This document shows positions 1-8,743 of a DNA stretch of 56,517 nt, piece after piece. This stretch comes from Lautropia sp. SCN 69-89 (GTDB lineage Bacteria > Pseudomonadota > Gammaproteobacteria > Burkholderiales > Burkholderiaceae_E): positions 1 through 56,517 of the forward strand of contig MEED01000040.1 in NCBI GenBank assembly GCA_001724855.1, written 5' to 3'. The number at the start of each line of letters is the position of its first letter. Position 1 is the stretch's first letter. A program made the position numbers and the translations under genes. Under the pieces are notes generated by a model, which had not been told where the DNA came from, made no database searches, and saw only the letters and a list, made by a program, of their open reading frames with translations.

Positions 1-728
1 CACCAGCCTGGCCAGAAGCAAGCCCGCGACGAATTCATCCAACATGCCAGGTAGTTGAGTGGCGGCGACAAAAACAGGAAATGGACCCAACTGTGAAGAT
101 TGCTGCACAAACAAAGTAACGCCATATCGCCATGCCCATGCCGTGCCAATAAATACCGCTGCTATTGCCCACCACCTGCCGGTTCGTATCCATGGTGCAA
201 CCAGAAGCATAAGCACGTAAAACTGCATTTCTGTGGCAAGAGACCAGTTGCTGCCATTAATTGCGCCGTGCAAATTGACGTTTAGATTATGGACAAACAA
301 GAGGTGTGAACCAAAATTTGTCCAAAAATTAGTGAACAAAAGCTCTGGAGAAATAAATACAACAAACACAAACATGGTCAAGTAGTGCAACGGTACGATT
401 CGAGCCACTCTTCGAGAAAAAAACGCACCCTGAAAATTCCACGCACCGCGTTTATCAATTTCAGCGAAGGCCGAAAGCCCAATAACGAAACCGGAAATCA
501 CGAAAAACAAGTCCACACCCATCCATCCAGCCCTGAACCACAACAACGGGCCGGCGGACGGAAAGCTCTTCCAGTCAAAGAGTTCGATAACGTGATAAAC
601 GACAACCGATAACGCGGCAAAACCGCGCAGGACGTCAACCGTCTCAAAGTAAGACGGCGGCGTGGATTGTTTTCGAACGGGGTCCCGATTTTCAGCAGGG
701 CTGATATCGGGGGGGGATTCAGGCTCAT
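1..728 (-). CDS. O-antigen acyltransferase (acyltransferase-3 family), partial, out of frame with its start
   Basis: The frame is open from about 731 to the window edge and encodes the N-terminal part of an integral-membrane acyltransferase of the acyltransferase-3 (OafA/YrhL) type, which transfers acetyl or other acyl groups onto cell-surface sugars. The hallmarks are the N-terminal VDVLRGFAALSVVVYH helix, GVDLFFVISGFVI, and the FFSRRVARIVPLHYL loop. The 3' end lies outside the window. The family frame has no ATG, GTG or TTG before the conserved core. The only good start, ATG at 728, reads MSLN into a run of eight C and is then in the wrong frame; nine C (or six) would join it to the acyltransferase. 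The gene closes the O-antigen operon. Family assignment is strong; the substrate is unknown. Confidence 0.82.
709..716 (-). repeat. Poly-C(8) tract at the acyltransferase start
   Basis: Eight G on the plus strand (C on the coding strand) lie four codons after the ATG at 728. The tract length sets whether the start and the acyltransferase frame agree: eight is off, nine would be on. Such tracts are known sites of slipped-strand phase variation in surface-sugar genes. They are also common sequencing-error sites. Confidence 0.75.
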
Positions 729-735
729 GTCAGGA

Positions 736-3180
736 TTAGATGGTGCTATCGTGCATCGGGCTACGGCTCAGCGAACGCTTGACTGTGCGTTTGAAATTGT
801 ACGGAACCGCTGAACTGACCCAGCGCAGCGTCGGATGTGTATTCAACCACCACAAACCGCGCAGCGCAGCACGGCGCCAGCCAGTCTTGTTCAATGGTCC
901 GCTGACAATCTGTGACTCGTCGAATCCGAATGACAGTTTGCCGCATCGAGGCGGCTTGAGCGCACTTTCCAGCAGGGGCAGGTAATCGCGGTCGTAGAAT
1001 CCTGGCTGCGATTTATCGTCAGGGAAAACTGGCGCGCAAACGGTACCGGATTCAAGTGCGCCGATGAAATCACCGATGCGACGATAGAGTTCGGACACCG
1101 GTTCCATGTGATCGAACAGCGTGGCGCAGGCGCGACCCGATAGGCGCTCAGGAAAGGCGCCCAGGTTTGGCGCAATGATCGGCAAGCCCGATGCCAGTGC
1201 ATGGCTCAGCGTATAGCTATAGGTTTCCGGCCCCTGGGCGGGGAACAAGATGAGGTCAACCTCATGCTGTTCGATTAGTGCCATTAAATTCTCGACCTTG
1301 TAGGGGCCCGTGGTTTCTACTGCGCTCAATTGCCGGTAGGAGTAGCCGATCAACTTGAAGGAAAAGCGCGCGCGCTCGCTGAGTGCCATTGTTGCCAACT
1401 TCTCGAGGACGTCCGCTCCCTTTTCACGACCAAGTGCACCCAGTACACCAACCACATAGTGTTGCTTAACGACCAGTGGGCGCGGCGCTTGCCGCACGTC
1501 CAGGTACGGCTCTACATGCGGTGCCACGACTTCATGCTTGAACCGGTACATTTCGCCGAACAGGACTCTGGTGGCATTGCTAGGGAGGATCACGCAGTCC
1601 GCCTGCTCGATCAGCGGCCGCAGTTTTTCACGCCACTGCGCTGCCGTGACGCCTGTCGGCAGCGGATACAGCGGATTTTGCAGATCATCCACGTATTGCC
1701 CTGGAAAACGGCCGTCAACATCAGTCAGCGTTGGATTCGCGTTGAGCCAAAAGTAATCGTGTGCTGTCAACAGCGTTATCGCGTGCAGCTCGCGGGACAG
1801 GTTTTGCAGCACTGGATCAAGGTTATAGGTATGGTGGTAATGCACCGCACAGATACCCACCTGCTCCAGTAAACTGCGCAGCCTTGCATAATCGTCCGGC
1901 ATGTTAAACAGCAGCTTGTCGGTCTGCTTGCACGCTCCCAAGCTGAGGCTAATTACGTTGGGACCATCTTGTGGCGCCAACACTAGATGTGCCGCGCCTT
2001 GGTCCAAATAGCCTGCCAATTCTTCGATGTGCTGCCTAACACCACCGCCGAGACCGTGCGACACATGCAGCACTTTCGGCAAGGTTAGCTTCGCCAATAA
2101 TTGCAGATAGCGTTCGACGCGCGCTAAGCGTAAGGGGTCGCGCTGAATGAAGGCCTGAACATTGGCGTGATAGTTGGGGTGCAGACTGTCGAGCACGCCC
2201 ATGGCACGATCAATCAGGGCTTGCTTGTCAGTGGAGAAGCTTACGCCGCCCTCATGGAACACATACATATTGGGCGACAGGATGTTGAGCCAGCCCGCCT
2301 TGATCGCGCGCTGGCACAGATCGTTCTCCTCACCGTAGCCACGGCCAAATTTCTCGGAGTTCAAGTAGCCAATTTGGTCTAGACAGGCACGACGGATATA
2401 CATGCAGAAGCCGACGCCAGTCGGCGCTGAGACACACGGCAAATGCGACAGGCGGAACACGGCGTCGATTGTGTGGACGTCGAGATTGAACGCTAGCGGA
2501 TTCTCTTCTAGGAAGTTAGGGAAACTGCAGACGGTGGCGTTGTTGGAGAATGGCGTTACGGTAGCGATACGCGGGTGGGAGTATGCCTCCACCTGCAAGC
2601 GCCTCAGCCAGTCGTCAGGCACGATTACATCGCTGTTCAGCAACACCACGTCTTGCGACAGGAGGTGCGCCATGCCGCGGTTGACGGTGCCCACGAAGCC
2701 CAGGTTCACCGGGTTTTCGAGCACTTCGAAGCGTCCTGGCCAAATTTCCACCAGCGATTCGAGCATGGCTTGCATACCCTGCTCTGGACTAGCGTCATTA
2801 ATGGCCAACAGCACCGCGTCTTTCATCCCCAGCACTCCCGGCATGGCGGCCTCGATGCAGCGGCGCGTCATGTCGATGCCGCGATATACCGGCAGGATCA
2901 CCGACACAGTATGGGTAGGTGCAATCGGGTCAGGAACGACGATGTCTGCTGACGCCGCAGCTGCGGGCGACTGACCATCCTTTTTCATGCTCAGCAACTT
3001 CTTGAACGGGGCGGCCGCGCCTGCAATGTCCCCGCGCAGCATGCGCCCCACCCAACGGTAGGGTTTAGTCAACCGCCAGGAGCGGGAGTTGATGATGCTC
3101 ATGAACGCGGCTTCGCGCTCGGTCACCGCTTGGCTCAAGCTGGCGATCTGCCCGTCGCGCTCGGTCACCGCTTGGCTCAA
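736..3180 (-). CDS. Two-domain glycosyltransferase (GT2 + GT4-like), probably the C-terminal part of a fused protein
   Basis: This frame holds a family-2 glycosyltransferase (SVILPVYRG, NLGFVGTVNRG, the metal-site-like LLNSDV, then GRGYGEENDLCQRA) followed by a GT-B/GT4-like domain (VLHVSHGLGGGVRQHIEEL, GALGREKGADVL, ALASGLPIIAPNLGAFPERL). It should act in the cytoplasm, adding sugars to the O-chain. The apparent start is a TTG inside a 42-bp repeat array, with no independent start or ribosome site. The coiled-coil repeat (SLSQAVTERDGQIA) continues directly from the end of the upstream FkbM gene in another frame. I infer one original protein of about 1,159 aa (FkbM, coiled coil, GT2, GT4) split by one missing base near 3203. 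The SRSWRLTKPYRW motif after the coiled coil is typical of such giant O-antigen enzymes. Confidence 0.85.
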   Translation of the reverse strand: MSQAVTERDGQIASLSQAVTEREAAFMSIINSRSWRLTKPYRWVGRMLRGDIAGAAAPFKKLLSMKKDGQSPAAAASADIVVPDPIAPTHTVSVILPVYRGIDMTRRCIEAAMPGVLGMKDAVLLAINDASPEQGMQAMLESLVEIWPGRFEVLENPVNLGFVGTVNRGMAHLLSQDVVLLNSDVIVPDDWLRRLQVEAYSHPRIATVTPFSNNATVCSFPNFLEENPLAFNLDVHTIDAVFRLSHLPCVSAPTGVGFCMYIRRACLDQIGYLNSEKFGRGYGEENDLCQRAIKAGWLNILSPNMYVFHEGGVSFSTDKQALIDRAMGVLDSLHPNYHANVQAFIQRDPLRLARVERYLQLLAKLTLPKVLHVSHGLGGGVRQHIEELAGYLDQGAAHLVLAPQDGPNVISLSLGACKQTDKLLFNMPDDYARLRSLLEQVGICAVHYHHTYNLDPVLQNLSRELHAITLLTAHDYFWLNANPTLTDVDGRFPGQYVDDLQNPLYPLPTGVTAAQWREKLRPLIEQADCVILPSNATRVLFGEMYRFKHEVVAPHVEPYLDVRQAPRPLVVKQHYVVGVLGALGREKGADVLEKLATMALSERARFSFKLIGYSYRQLSAVETTGPYKVENLMALIEQHEVDLILFPAQGPETYSYTLSHALASGLPIIAPNLGAFPERLSGRACATLFDHMEPVSELYRRIGDFIGALESGTVCAPVFPDDKSQPGFYDRDYLPLLESALKPPRCGKLSFGFDESQIVSGPLNKTGWRRAALRGLWWLNTHPTLRWVSSAVPYNFKRTVKRSLSRSPMHDSTI

Positions 3181-3367
3181 GCTGGCGATCTGCCCGTCGC
3201 GCTGGTCACCGCTTGGCTCAAGCTGGCGATCTGCCCGTCGCGCTCGGTCACCGCTTGGCTCAAGCTGGCGATCTGTCCGTCACGCTCGGTCACCGCTTGG
3301 CTGTAGCTGGCGATCTGTCCGTTACGCTCAGCCACCGCCTGATTGAGGCTTGCGATATTATCGAGCA
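3117..3367 (-). repeat. 42-bp coding tandem repeat (about six units), one unit a base short
   Basis: Units begin at 3117, 3159, 3201, 3242, 3284 and 3326, the last degenerate. Each 42-bp unit encodes 14 residues of coiled coil (SLSQAVTERDGQIA). The unit at 3201-3241 has 41 bp: its left end reads GCTGGTC where the others read GCTCGGTC. This single missing base separates the methyltransferase frame from the glycosyltransferase frame. Confidence 0.92.
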
Positions 3368-4214
3368 CTTTAGTACCGCCCAACACCTCATGGATATACT
3401 GCGGCTTGTGAAGCAGCAATAGCGCTAGGTCATCAATCGTTTTAATAGTATGCAACTGCAAAGTCGATAGCGTTTCCTGCCATGTGCCCAAGTGATTTCG
3501 ATGAATGAGCAGCAGCCCGCACTCCCTTGCTTCGCCAAACATGTTGGTTGTTGACCGATTGAAGTTTTCGGGATTAAAGGCGCGACTGACATGACCAAAA
3601 ACCACATAATCCATTCCATGCGCCAAATCTATGATCCGGCCGGCAGCCTGTAGAGAATTGGCCTCCAGAAATATTACTGGTGCATGTTGACGAATTGCCC
3701 TTATTCCGCCAACGACTACGTCATACTCCATGCTTTCGACATCAATCTTGATGAAGTCAATTCGGGGCAGTCCGAGGTTTTCCAGCGATTCTTGCTCGAT
3801 CACCGTAGTGCTTGCATCACGATCGTCCTCTAATACTTGAGAAGCTCCAAGATTCCCAAGTAAATCTCCCTGCAGCAGGAATTGCGTCTGCTTCCGAGCA
3901 CCCAGCGCAACTTGGTAGGTTTTTATATTTGAGTAAGGCGCAAGTTGAGCATTCTTGAATAATTCGCGATAAATTCGCTCGTTCGGTTCGAAGGCATGTA
4001 CGATCCCTTGTGCGCCGACCATTTGCGAAAAGGCCCTGGCATGCGTGCCGATAAAGGCACCAATATCGAGAACCGTATCGCCGGGACGCACAAAGCGGCT
4101 CAGCATGTCGAGTTCCTCTTGTGCCCATTCCCCGTACTCACGCAAGGCATTGAAGATGAGATCATTCTGATCAGGGACAGAAAATTCCCCGTAGCGGCAG
4201 TGCAGGGTTGTCAT
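3177..4214 (-). CDS. FkbM-family methyltransferase, probably the N-terminal part of a fused methyltransferase-glycosyltransferase
   Basis: This is an SAM-dependent methyltransferase of the FkbM type: motif I is VLDIGAFIGTHA (about residue 50), an acidic AFEPNERIYREL follows, and FIKIDVESMEYDV lies near residue 155. It likely O-methylates a sugar of the O-chain, perhaps as a terminal cap. After about residue 280 the protein enters the 14-residue coiled-coil repeats (SLNQAVAERNGQIA and related) and ends abruptly in SATGRSPA, read out of frame after the short repeat unit. ATG at 4214 is the only sensible start. It lies 12 bp after wzt in the same operon. Confidence 0.85.
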   Translation of the reverse strand: MTTLHCRYGEFSVPDQNDLIFNALREYGEWAQEELDMLSRFVRPGDTVLDIGAFIGTHARAFSQMVGAQGIVHAFEPNERIYRELFKNAQLAPYSNIKTYQVALGARKQTQFLLQGDLLGNLGASQVLEDDRDASTTVIEQESLENLGLPRIDFIKIDVESMEYDVVVGGIRAIRQHAPVIFLEANSLQAAGRIIDLAHGMDYVVFGHVSRAFNPENFNRSTTNMFGEARECGLLLIHRNHLGTWQETLSTLQLHTIKTIDDLALLLLHKPQYIHEVLGGTKVLDNIASLNQAVAERNGQIASYSQAVTERDGQIASLSQAVTERDGQIASLSQAVTSATGRSPA

Positions 4215-4226
4215 GTTCAGTTCTCT

Positions 4227-5606
4227 CTATGAATTCACCCGGATGGACATGGCCATGTCGTTCATTCCGCAATAACCATGCACTAAGCGGCTACTAATGA
4301 CGTCGACTTGAATCGCATCGTGCATCCAGCAGTGTTGAATATGTTCATCGCCCAGCCCCTCCGCAAATGCGACGTTGACAAAGTATCTGCCTCGGATCAG
4401 ATGCGGCATGGTGAACTCAAAAATCGCGGTAGCGACGTCGCCTTCAGCAAGTTCAAGTTCGTAGTGCCTGAAGTGCATATCCGTACCCTCCGCATAGACG
4501 TATTCGCCAAGGCTATTTTTGATCATGAAGCCGAAGGCAGGCCTCTGGATTCGCTTATGTGAAAGCACCCGGATAAAGAAACGTACGGACTGGTCGCCCT
4601 TGACGGTCGTTTCGACGTTTTCATGCTTACCAAGAAAGCCCGAATCAATGATTGAGGCGCCGCCGTTGCCAAAGCTCTCGGCTTCAGGTCTGAACGCCGA
4701 GACGGCATAAATCGTCTCAACTTTCATCTCGCCATCATAGAAGCGCTGGCTCCGACCAGCATCCCCAGTTGCGCGGATTTCTTCCGAATTTGCACCGCCC
4801 ACGGTAGCAGTCGTCGTTCCCAACTCTATTTGCCGTATCGGGTCCGCGTACAGGTGCTCAAGGTAGAGCTTGCAAATAGTCTCGGCGTCGCCGAGATGCA
4901 TTGCCGAGGCATTGGGCATCAACAGTACCGCCTTGTCGCAAAGGCTGAGTACGGAGCCCGTGTCGTGCGATACAAACAATACTGTCCCTTGTTTTTCCTG
5001 GAATGCACGCAGAAACCTCATGCACTTTTGTTGAAAGAAGGCGTCGCCGACTGCGAGCGCCTCATCAATGATCAATATGTCCGCATCCACATGGGCTATC
5101 ACGGCAAAAGCCAATCGAACATACATTCCGCTTGAATAGGTCTTCACCGGCTGGTCGATGTGCCGACCAATATCGGCAAAGGCGGCAATGTCCTCAAATC
5201 GGGCGTCAATTTTGTCTTTGGTCAATCCAAGAACCGACCCATTCAGGTACACGTTTTCACGCCCTGTGAAATCCGGGTTGAAGCCTGAGCCGAGTTCCAA
5301 CAGCGCTGCAATGCGCCCATGCGTGACGATGCTGCCGGTGGTTGGGCTGAGCGTGCCGCATATCATTTGCAACAAAGTGGATTTGCCGCTGCCATTGCGA
5401 CCGATGATGCCGACGGTTTCGCCTTTTTTGACCTCGAACGAAACATCTTTCAGCGCCCAGAATTCGCGGTAATACTGTTTTGGCGACAAGCCAACGAAAC
5501 GCCGGAGCCGTGGTAGCAAGAACTGTTTTAGCCTATCCCGTGGTTGGTCATAGATCTGGTAGCACTTGCTGAGGTTCTCGACCTTGATAGCGATTTCAGA
5601 GGACAT
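4227..5606 (-). CDS. wzt: O-antigen ABC transporter ATP-binding protein Wzt
   Basis: The 459-aa ATPase powers export of undecaprenyl-linked O-polysaccharide across the inner membrane with Wzm. It has Walker A GRNGSGKSTLL, the YSSGMYVRLAFA signature, Walker B ADILIIDEAL and the switch histidine SHD. A C-terminal beta-rich domain of about 180 residues (ASIIDSGFLG, FFIRVLSHKRI, GFMIKNSLG) matches the Wzt C-domain that recognises a modified chain end, which fits the neighbouring methyltransferase. I place the start at the ATG at 5606, with AGGAGAGGG upstream, instead of an in-frame start 17 codons earlier. The start overlaps the end of wzm by 11 bp. Confidence 0.93.
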   Translation of the reverse strand: MSSEIAIKVENLSKCYQIYDQPRDRLKQFLLPRLRRFVGLSPKQYYREFWALKDVSFEVKKGETVGIIGRNGSGKSTLLQMICGTLSPTTGSIVTHGRIAALLELGSGFNPDFTGRENVYLNGSVLGLTKDKIDARFEDIAAFADIGRHIDQPVKTYSSGMYVRLAFAVIAHVDADILIIDEALAVGDAFFQQKCMRFLRAFQEKQGTVLFVSHDTGSVLSLCDKAVLLMPNASAMHLGDAETICKLYLEHLYADPIRQIELGTTTATVGGANSEEIRATGDAGRSQRFYDGEMKVETIYAVSAFRPEAESFGNGGASIIDSGFLGKHENVETTVKGDQSVRFFIRVLSHKRIQRPAFGFMIKNSLGEYVYAEGTDMHFRHYELELAEGDVATAIFEFTMPHLIRGRYFVNVAFAEGLGDEHIQHCWMHDAIQVDVISSRLVHGYCGMNDMAMSIRVNS

Positions 5607-6414
5607 CGGCAAACCCTCTCCTCGTCTTCTGGAACCACGCAAAGCCCAGCCAGGCAATTCCCAAAGTCACCACACAGTAAATTCCTAGCATGTACAAATC
5701 CGGCGTCTTGCCCCAGAACAGCACGTCGCGCGTTTGTTCGACCACGGTGGTCAGCGGGTTGAGGTAGAGAATGCGGCGGTAGTCCTCAGGCAACGCGGTG
5801 GCGGGGTAGAAAATGGGGCTGAGGAACATCAAGGCGGTTGTCAGCAAGCCGATGAACTGCGACACGTCGCGCAGGAACACCCCAAGCGATGCCAAGGCCC
5901 AACTCAGGCCCATCAGGAAAAGGCAGAACGGCAGCAGCACCAGCGGCAGATAGAACACGGTGAGGTGCGGAATGCCGAAGAAGAGGGTGTAGGCAATCAG
6001 CCAAACGCCAAGGCTGATCAGGGTGTGAAACAGGGCCGACAGCAGCGCGACAAAGGGAAGAATTTCGAGCGGGAAGACGACCTTCTTCACGTAGTTGGTG
6101 TTGGAGAGAATCAAGCCCGGCGCCCGGTTGATGCACTCGGCAAACAGGTTGAAGACAAGCAGGCCGGCGAAGAGCACCAGCGCAAATTCGGTTTTCGAGC
6201 CACTGCCCCCGCCCCAGCGCGCCTGGAAAACGACGCTGAAAACGAAGGTGTAAACCGCAAGCATGAAGAGCGGATTGAAGAACGACCAGAGCACGCCGAG
6301 GAAGGAGCCGCGGTAGCGGCCCAGCACTTCGCGCTTGGCCGAGGCCTTGATGAGGTCGCGATGGCGCCAGAGGTTGGCGAACATCTCAATGGGGGAAGCG
6401 GAAAAATGACGCAT
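5596..6414 (-). CDS. wzm: O-antigen ABC transporter permease Wzm (ABC-2 type)
   Basis: A 272-aa membrane protein with about six transmembrane segments and the ABC-2 O-antigen/polyol exporter pattern (REVLGRYRGSFLGVLWSFFN near the N-terminus, NPLTTVVEQTRDVLFWG near the C-terminus). It forms the channel through which Wzt drives the O-chain. The ATG at 6414 overlaps the rfbC stop (ATGA). A longer version would need a TTG one codon upstream. It is intact, while its operon partners rfbA, the methyltransferase-glycosyltransferase and the acyltransferase are disturbed. Confidence 0.93.
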   Translation of the reverse strand: MRHFSASPIEMFANLWRHRDLIKASAKREVLGRYRGSFLGVLWSFFNPLFMLAVYTFVFSVVFQARWGGGSGSKTEFALVLFAGLLVFNLFAECINRAPGLILSNTNYVKKVVFPLEILPFVALLSALFHTLISLGVWLIAYTLFFGIPHLTVFYLPLVLLPFCLFLMGLSWALASLGVFLRDVSQFIGLLTTALMFLSPIFYPATALPEDYRRILYLNPLTTVVEQTRDVLFWGKTPDLYMLGIYCVVTLGIAWLGFAWFQKTRRGFADVL

Positions 6415-6959
6415 CAAGCAAAAACCTCCGCGTCAACAAATGCTTTCCCTTGGGCGTCTTTTGCCGAGAGGATGGGCTGGATGCCGGCGGGCCAATGAAT
6501 CGCGAGTGTCTCGTCATTCCAGAGAATGCAGCGCTCATGGGCGGGTGCGTAGTAGTCCGTGGTTTTGTAGAGGAACTCGGCGGTATCGCTCAGCACCACA
6601 AAACCGTGGGCAAAGCCTTCGGGGATCCAGAGCTGGCGCTTATTCTCTGCGGAGAGGATCTCGCCCACCCACTGACCGAACGTTTTGCTGCGTTTTCTGA
6701 GGTCGACCGCAACATCGAAGACTTCGCCCTGCACTACGCGAACCAGTTTGCCTTGAGGCTGCTGGATTTGGTAGTGCAGGCCGCGCAGCACGTGTTTGGC
6801 GCTGCGGCTGTGGTTGTCTTGCACGAACTGCACGGATTTGCCGATGGCTTGTTCAAATTGCGCTTGGTTGAAGCTCTCGAAAAAGAAACCGCGTTCGTCT
6901 CCGAACACCTTGGGTTCGATGAGGATGACATCGGGGATGGCAAGGGGTGCTGCCTTCAT
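6414..6959 (-). CDS. rfbC: dTDP-4-dehydrorhamnose 3,5-epimerase
   Basis: RmlC converts dTDP-4-keto-6-deoxyglucose to the 4-keto-rhamnose form, the third step of dTDP-L-rhamnose synthesis. The 181-aa length is normal. Typical motifs are [30 protein letters not shown] (with the catalytic His) and [15 protein letters not shown]. The start ATG at 6959 overlaps the stop of the original rfbA frame (ATGA). Because rfbA is frameshifted, an open frame now runs uninterrupted from rfbA into rfbC (482 codons), but the epimerase start is its own. Confidence 0.95.
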   Translation of the reverse strand: MKAAPLAIPDVILIEPKVFGDERGFFFESFNQAQFEQAIGKSVQFVQDNHSRSAKHVLRGLHYQIQQPQGKLVRVVQGEVFDVAVDLRKRSKTFGQWVGEILSAENKRQLWIPEGFAHGFVVLSDTAEFLYKTTDYYAPAHERCILWNDETLAIHWPAGIQPILSAKDAQGKAFVDAEVFA

Positions 6960-7856
6960 CAGAATACGTTTTCCTTGAGGATTCTCAGCAGATACTGGCC
7001 ATAACCGTTTTTGGTCAGGGGCTGGGCGAGTGCCTGGAGTTGCTCGGCGTTGATCCAGCCCTGGCGGAAGGCGATTTCTTCCGGACAGGCCACTTTGAGG
7101 CCCTGGCGGTTTTCCAGGGTGGCAATGAACTGGCTGGCATCGAGCAGGGATTCGTGGGTGCCGGTATCCAGCCAGGCGTAGCCCCGGCCCATGATCTCTA
7201 CATTGAGTCGGCCCTGTTCGAGATACATGTTCGAGATACAGGCGATTCAGATCGGTGATCTCCAACTCGCCGCGCGGCGACGGTTTGAGGGCCTTGGCCA
7301 GTTCAACCACCTGCTTGTCGTAGAAGTAAAGGCCGGTAACAGCATAGTTGGACTTGGGTTGCAGGGGCTTTTCTTCCAGCGACAAGACCTTGCCTTGCGC
7401 ATCGAACTCGGCCACGCCGTAGCGTTCGGGATCATGCACGTGGTAAGCGAACACGCTGGCGCCGTCGGTGCGGGCCATAGCATTGGCCAGCAGATGGTGA
7501 AAGTCGTGGCCGTAGAAGATGTTGTCGCCCAGCACCAGCGCCGAAGGATGGTCGACGATGAACTCCTCGCCGATCAGGAAGGCCTGCGCCAGCCCATCCG
7601 GGCTGGGCTGGACGGCGTATTGCAGCTTGAGCCCCCACTGGTTGCCATCGCCCAGAAGCTGCTGGAAGCGTGGCGTGTCTTGCGGGGTGCTAATGATGAG
7701 AATGTCTCGAATCCCCGCCAGCATCAGGGTGCTGAGCGGGTAGTAGATCATGGGCTTGTCGAAGACCGGGAGCAGTTGTTTGCTGATGGCGAGCGTAGCC
7801 GGGTGCAAGCGGGTGCCGGAACCGCCGGCAAGGATGATGCCTTTACGTTGGGTCAT
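6959..7856 (-). pseudogene. rfbA: Glucose-1-phosphate thymidylyltransferase, frameshifted by a 13-bp duplication
   Basis: RmlA makes dTDP-glucose from dTTP and glucose-1-phosphate, the first step of the rhamnose pathway. The N-terminal part is intact: [14 protein letters not shown], the [10 protein letters not shown] region, and [10 protein letters not shown]. After [10 protein letters not shown] a perfect 13-bp tandem duplication shifts the frame. The true C-terminus ([20 protein letters not shown] onward to LKENVF) continues in another frame and ends at 6959. The lost part includes the metal-binding Asp of WLDTGT, so the shifted product should be inactive. Removing 13 bp gives 294 aa, the family length. 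I use ATG 7856; an in-frame TTG lies two codons earlier. Confidence 0.88.
7215..7240. repeat. Perfect 13-bp tandem duplication inside rfbA
   Basis: The plus-strand unit TGTTCGAGATACA occurs at 7215-7227 and again at 7228-7240. Deleting one copy restores the rfbA frame and its normal length exactly. Confidence 0.95.
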
Positions 7857-7858
7857 GG

Positions 7859-8743
7859 TCAAAGAATCTGCTGAAGAATATGGTCTAAGCCTCCTTGCCA
7901 GTGCGGCAATTCGAGACCGAAGGTTTTCTGAAATTTGCGTGTATCGAGACGTGAGTTTGCCGGGCGCTTCGCTGGCGTCGGGTAGTCGGCGGTGGCAATC
8001 GCCTGGATCGACTTTGGCGCCGCCCTCAGTGGTTTTCCGGCATTGATCGCAGCACCGATCACATACCGGGCATAGTCACACCAGTTGGTTTCGCCGCTAG
8101 CAACGCAATGGTAAATACCGTAGGGGAAGGAGGTCGGAGCGCCCGTCTGCTGGCGAACCAGGAGGGCGGTGATGTCTGCAAGCAGCGCAGCGGACGTTGG
8201 AGCACCCCATTGGTCGGCGACTACGGCCAGGCTATCGCGCTCAGCAGCCAGCCGAAGCATGGTCTTGGCGAAGTTGCCGCCGTGCGCGCCGACCACCCAG
8301 CTAGTGCGCAGGATGAGGTGCCGTGGACTGGCCTGGACAAGAGCGAGTTCGCCGTCGCGCTTTGTGTGGCCGTAGACGCTTTGAGGGTTGGTGTCGTCGT
8401 CTTCGGTATAGGCGTCCGTCTTAGTGCCGTCAAAAACGTAGTCGGTCGAGTAATGGACGACGAAGGCGCTTAGTTTGGCCGCCTCTTCGCCCAAAATTCC
8501 CGGCGCAGCGGCATTGACCGCAGCAGCGAGGTCGGGCTCGCTTTCAGCCTTGTCAACAGCAGTGTAAGCAGCCGGATTGACGATGATATCCGGGCGCACA
8601 GTGCGAATGATGCGGCAGATCGTGTCCGGTTCAGCAAGATTGCAGTCAGCGTGATCAATCGCGATGACTTCGCCCAAGGGCGCCAAACTGCGCTGCAGTT
8701 CGAATCCAACCTGCCCGTTGCAACCCGTGAGGAGCAGGCGCAT
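7859..8743 (-). CDS. rfbD: dTDP-4-dehydrorhamnose reductase
   Basis: RmlD is the NAD(P)H-dependent last step to dTDP-L-rhamnose. The 294-aa short-chain dehydrogenase has the N-terminal nucleotide loop [33 protein letters not shown], the YGHTKRDGE catalytic Tyr-Lys and [18 protein letters not shown]. The ATG at 8743 overlaps the rfbB stop (ATGA). A longer in-frame start ten codons upstream would only extend into rfbB. Confidence 0.95.
   Translation of the reverse strand: MRLLLTGCNGQVGFELQRSLAPLGEVIAIDHADCNLAEPDTICRIIRTVRPDIIVNPAAYTAVDKAESEPDLAAAVNAAAPGILGEEAAKLSAFVVHYSTDYVFDGTKTDAYTEDDDTNPQSVYGHTKRDGELALVQASPRHLILRTSWVVGAHGGNFAKTMLRLAAERDSLAVVADQWGAPTSAALLADITALLVRQQTGAPTSFPYGIYHCVASGETNWCDYARYVIGAAINAGKPLRAAPKSIQAIATADYPTPAKRPANSRLDTRKFQKTFGLELPHWQGGLDHILQQIL

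Noticed and set aside
6414-7862. A 482-codon frame that looks like an RfbA-RfbC fusion enzyme
   Set aside because: About 94 residues between the two parts are RfbA read out of frame after a 13-bp duplication; the true RfbA end and the RfbC start overlap by ATGA.
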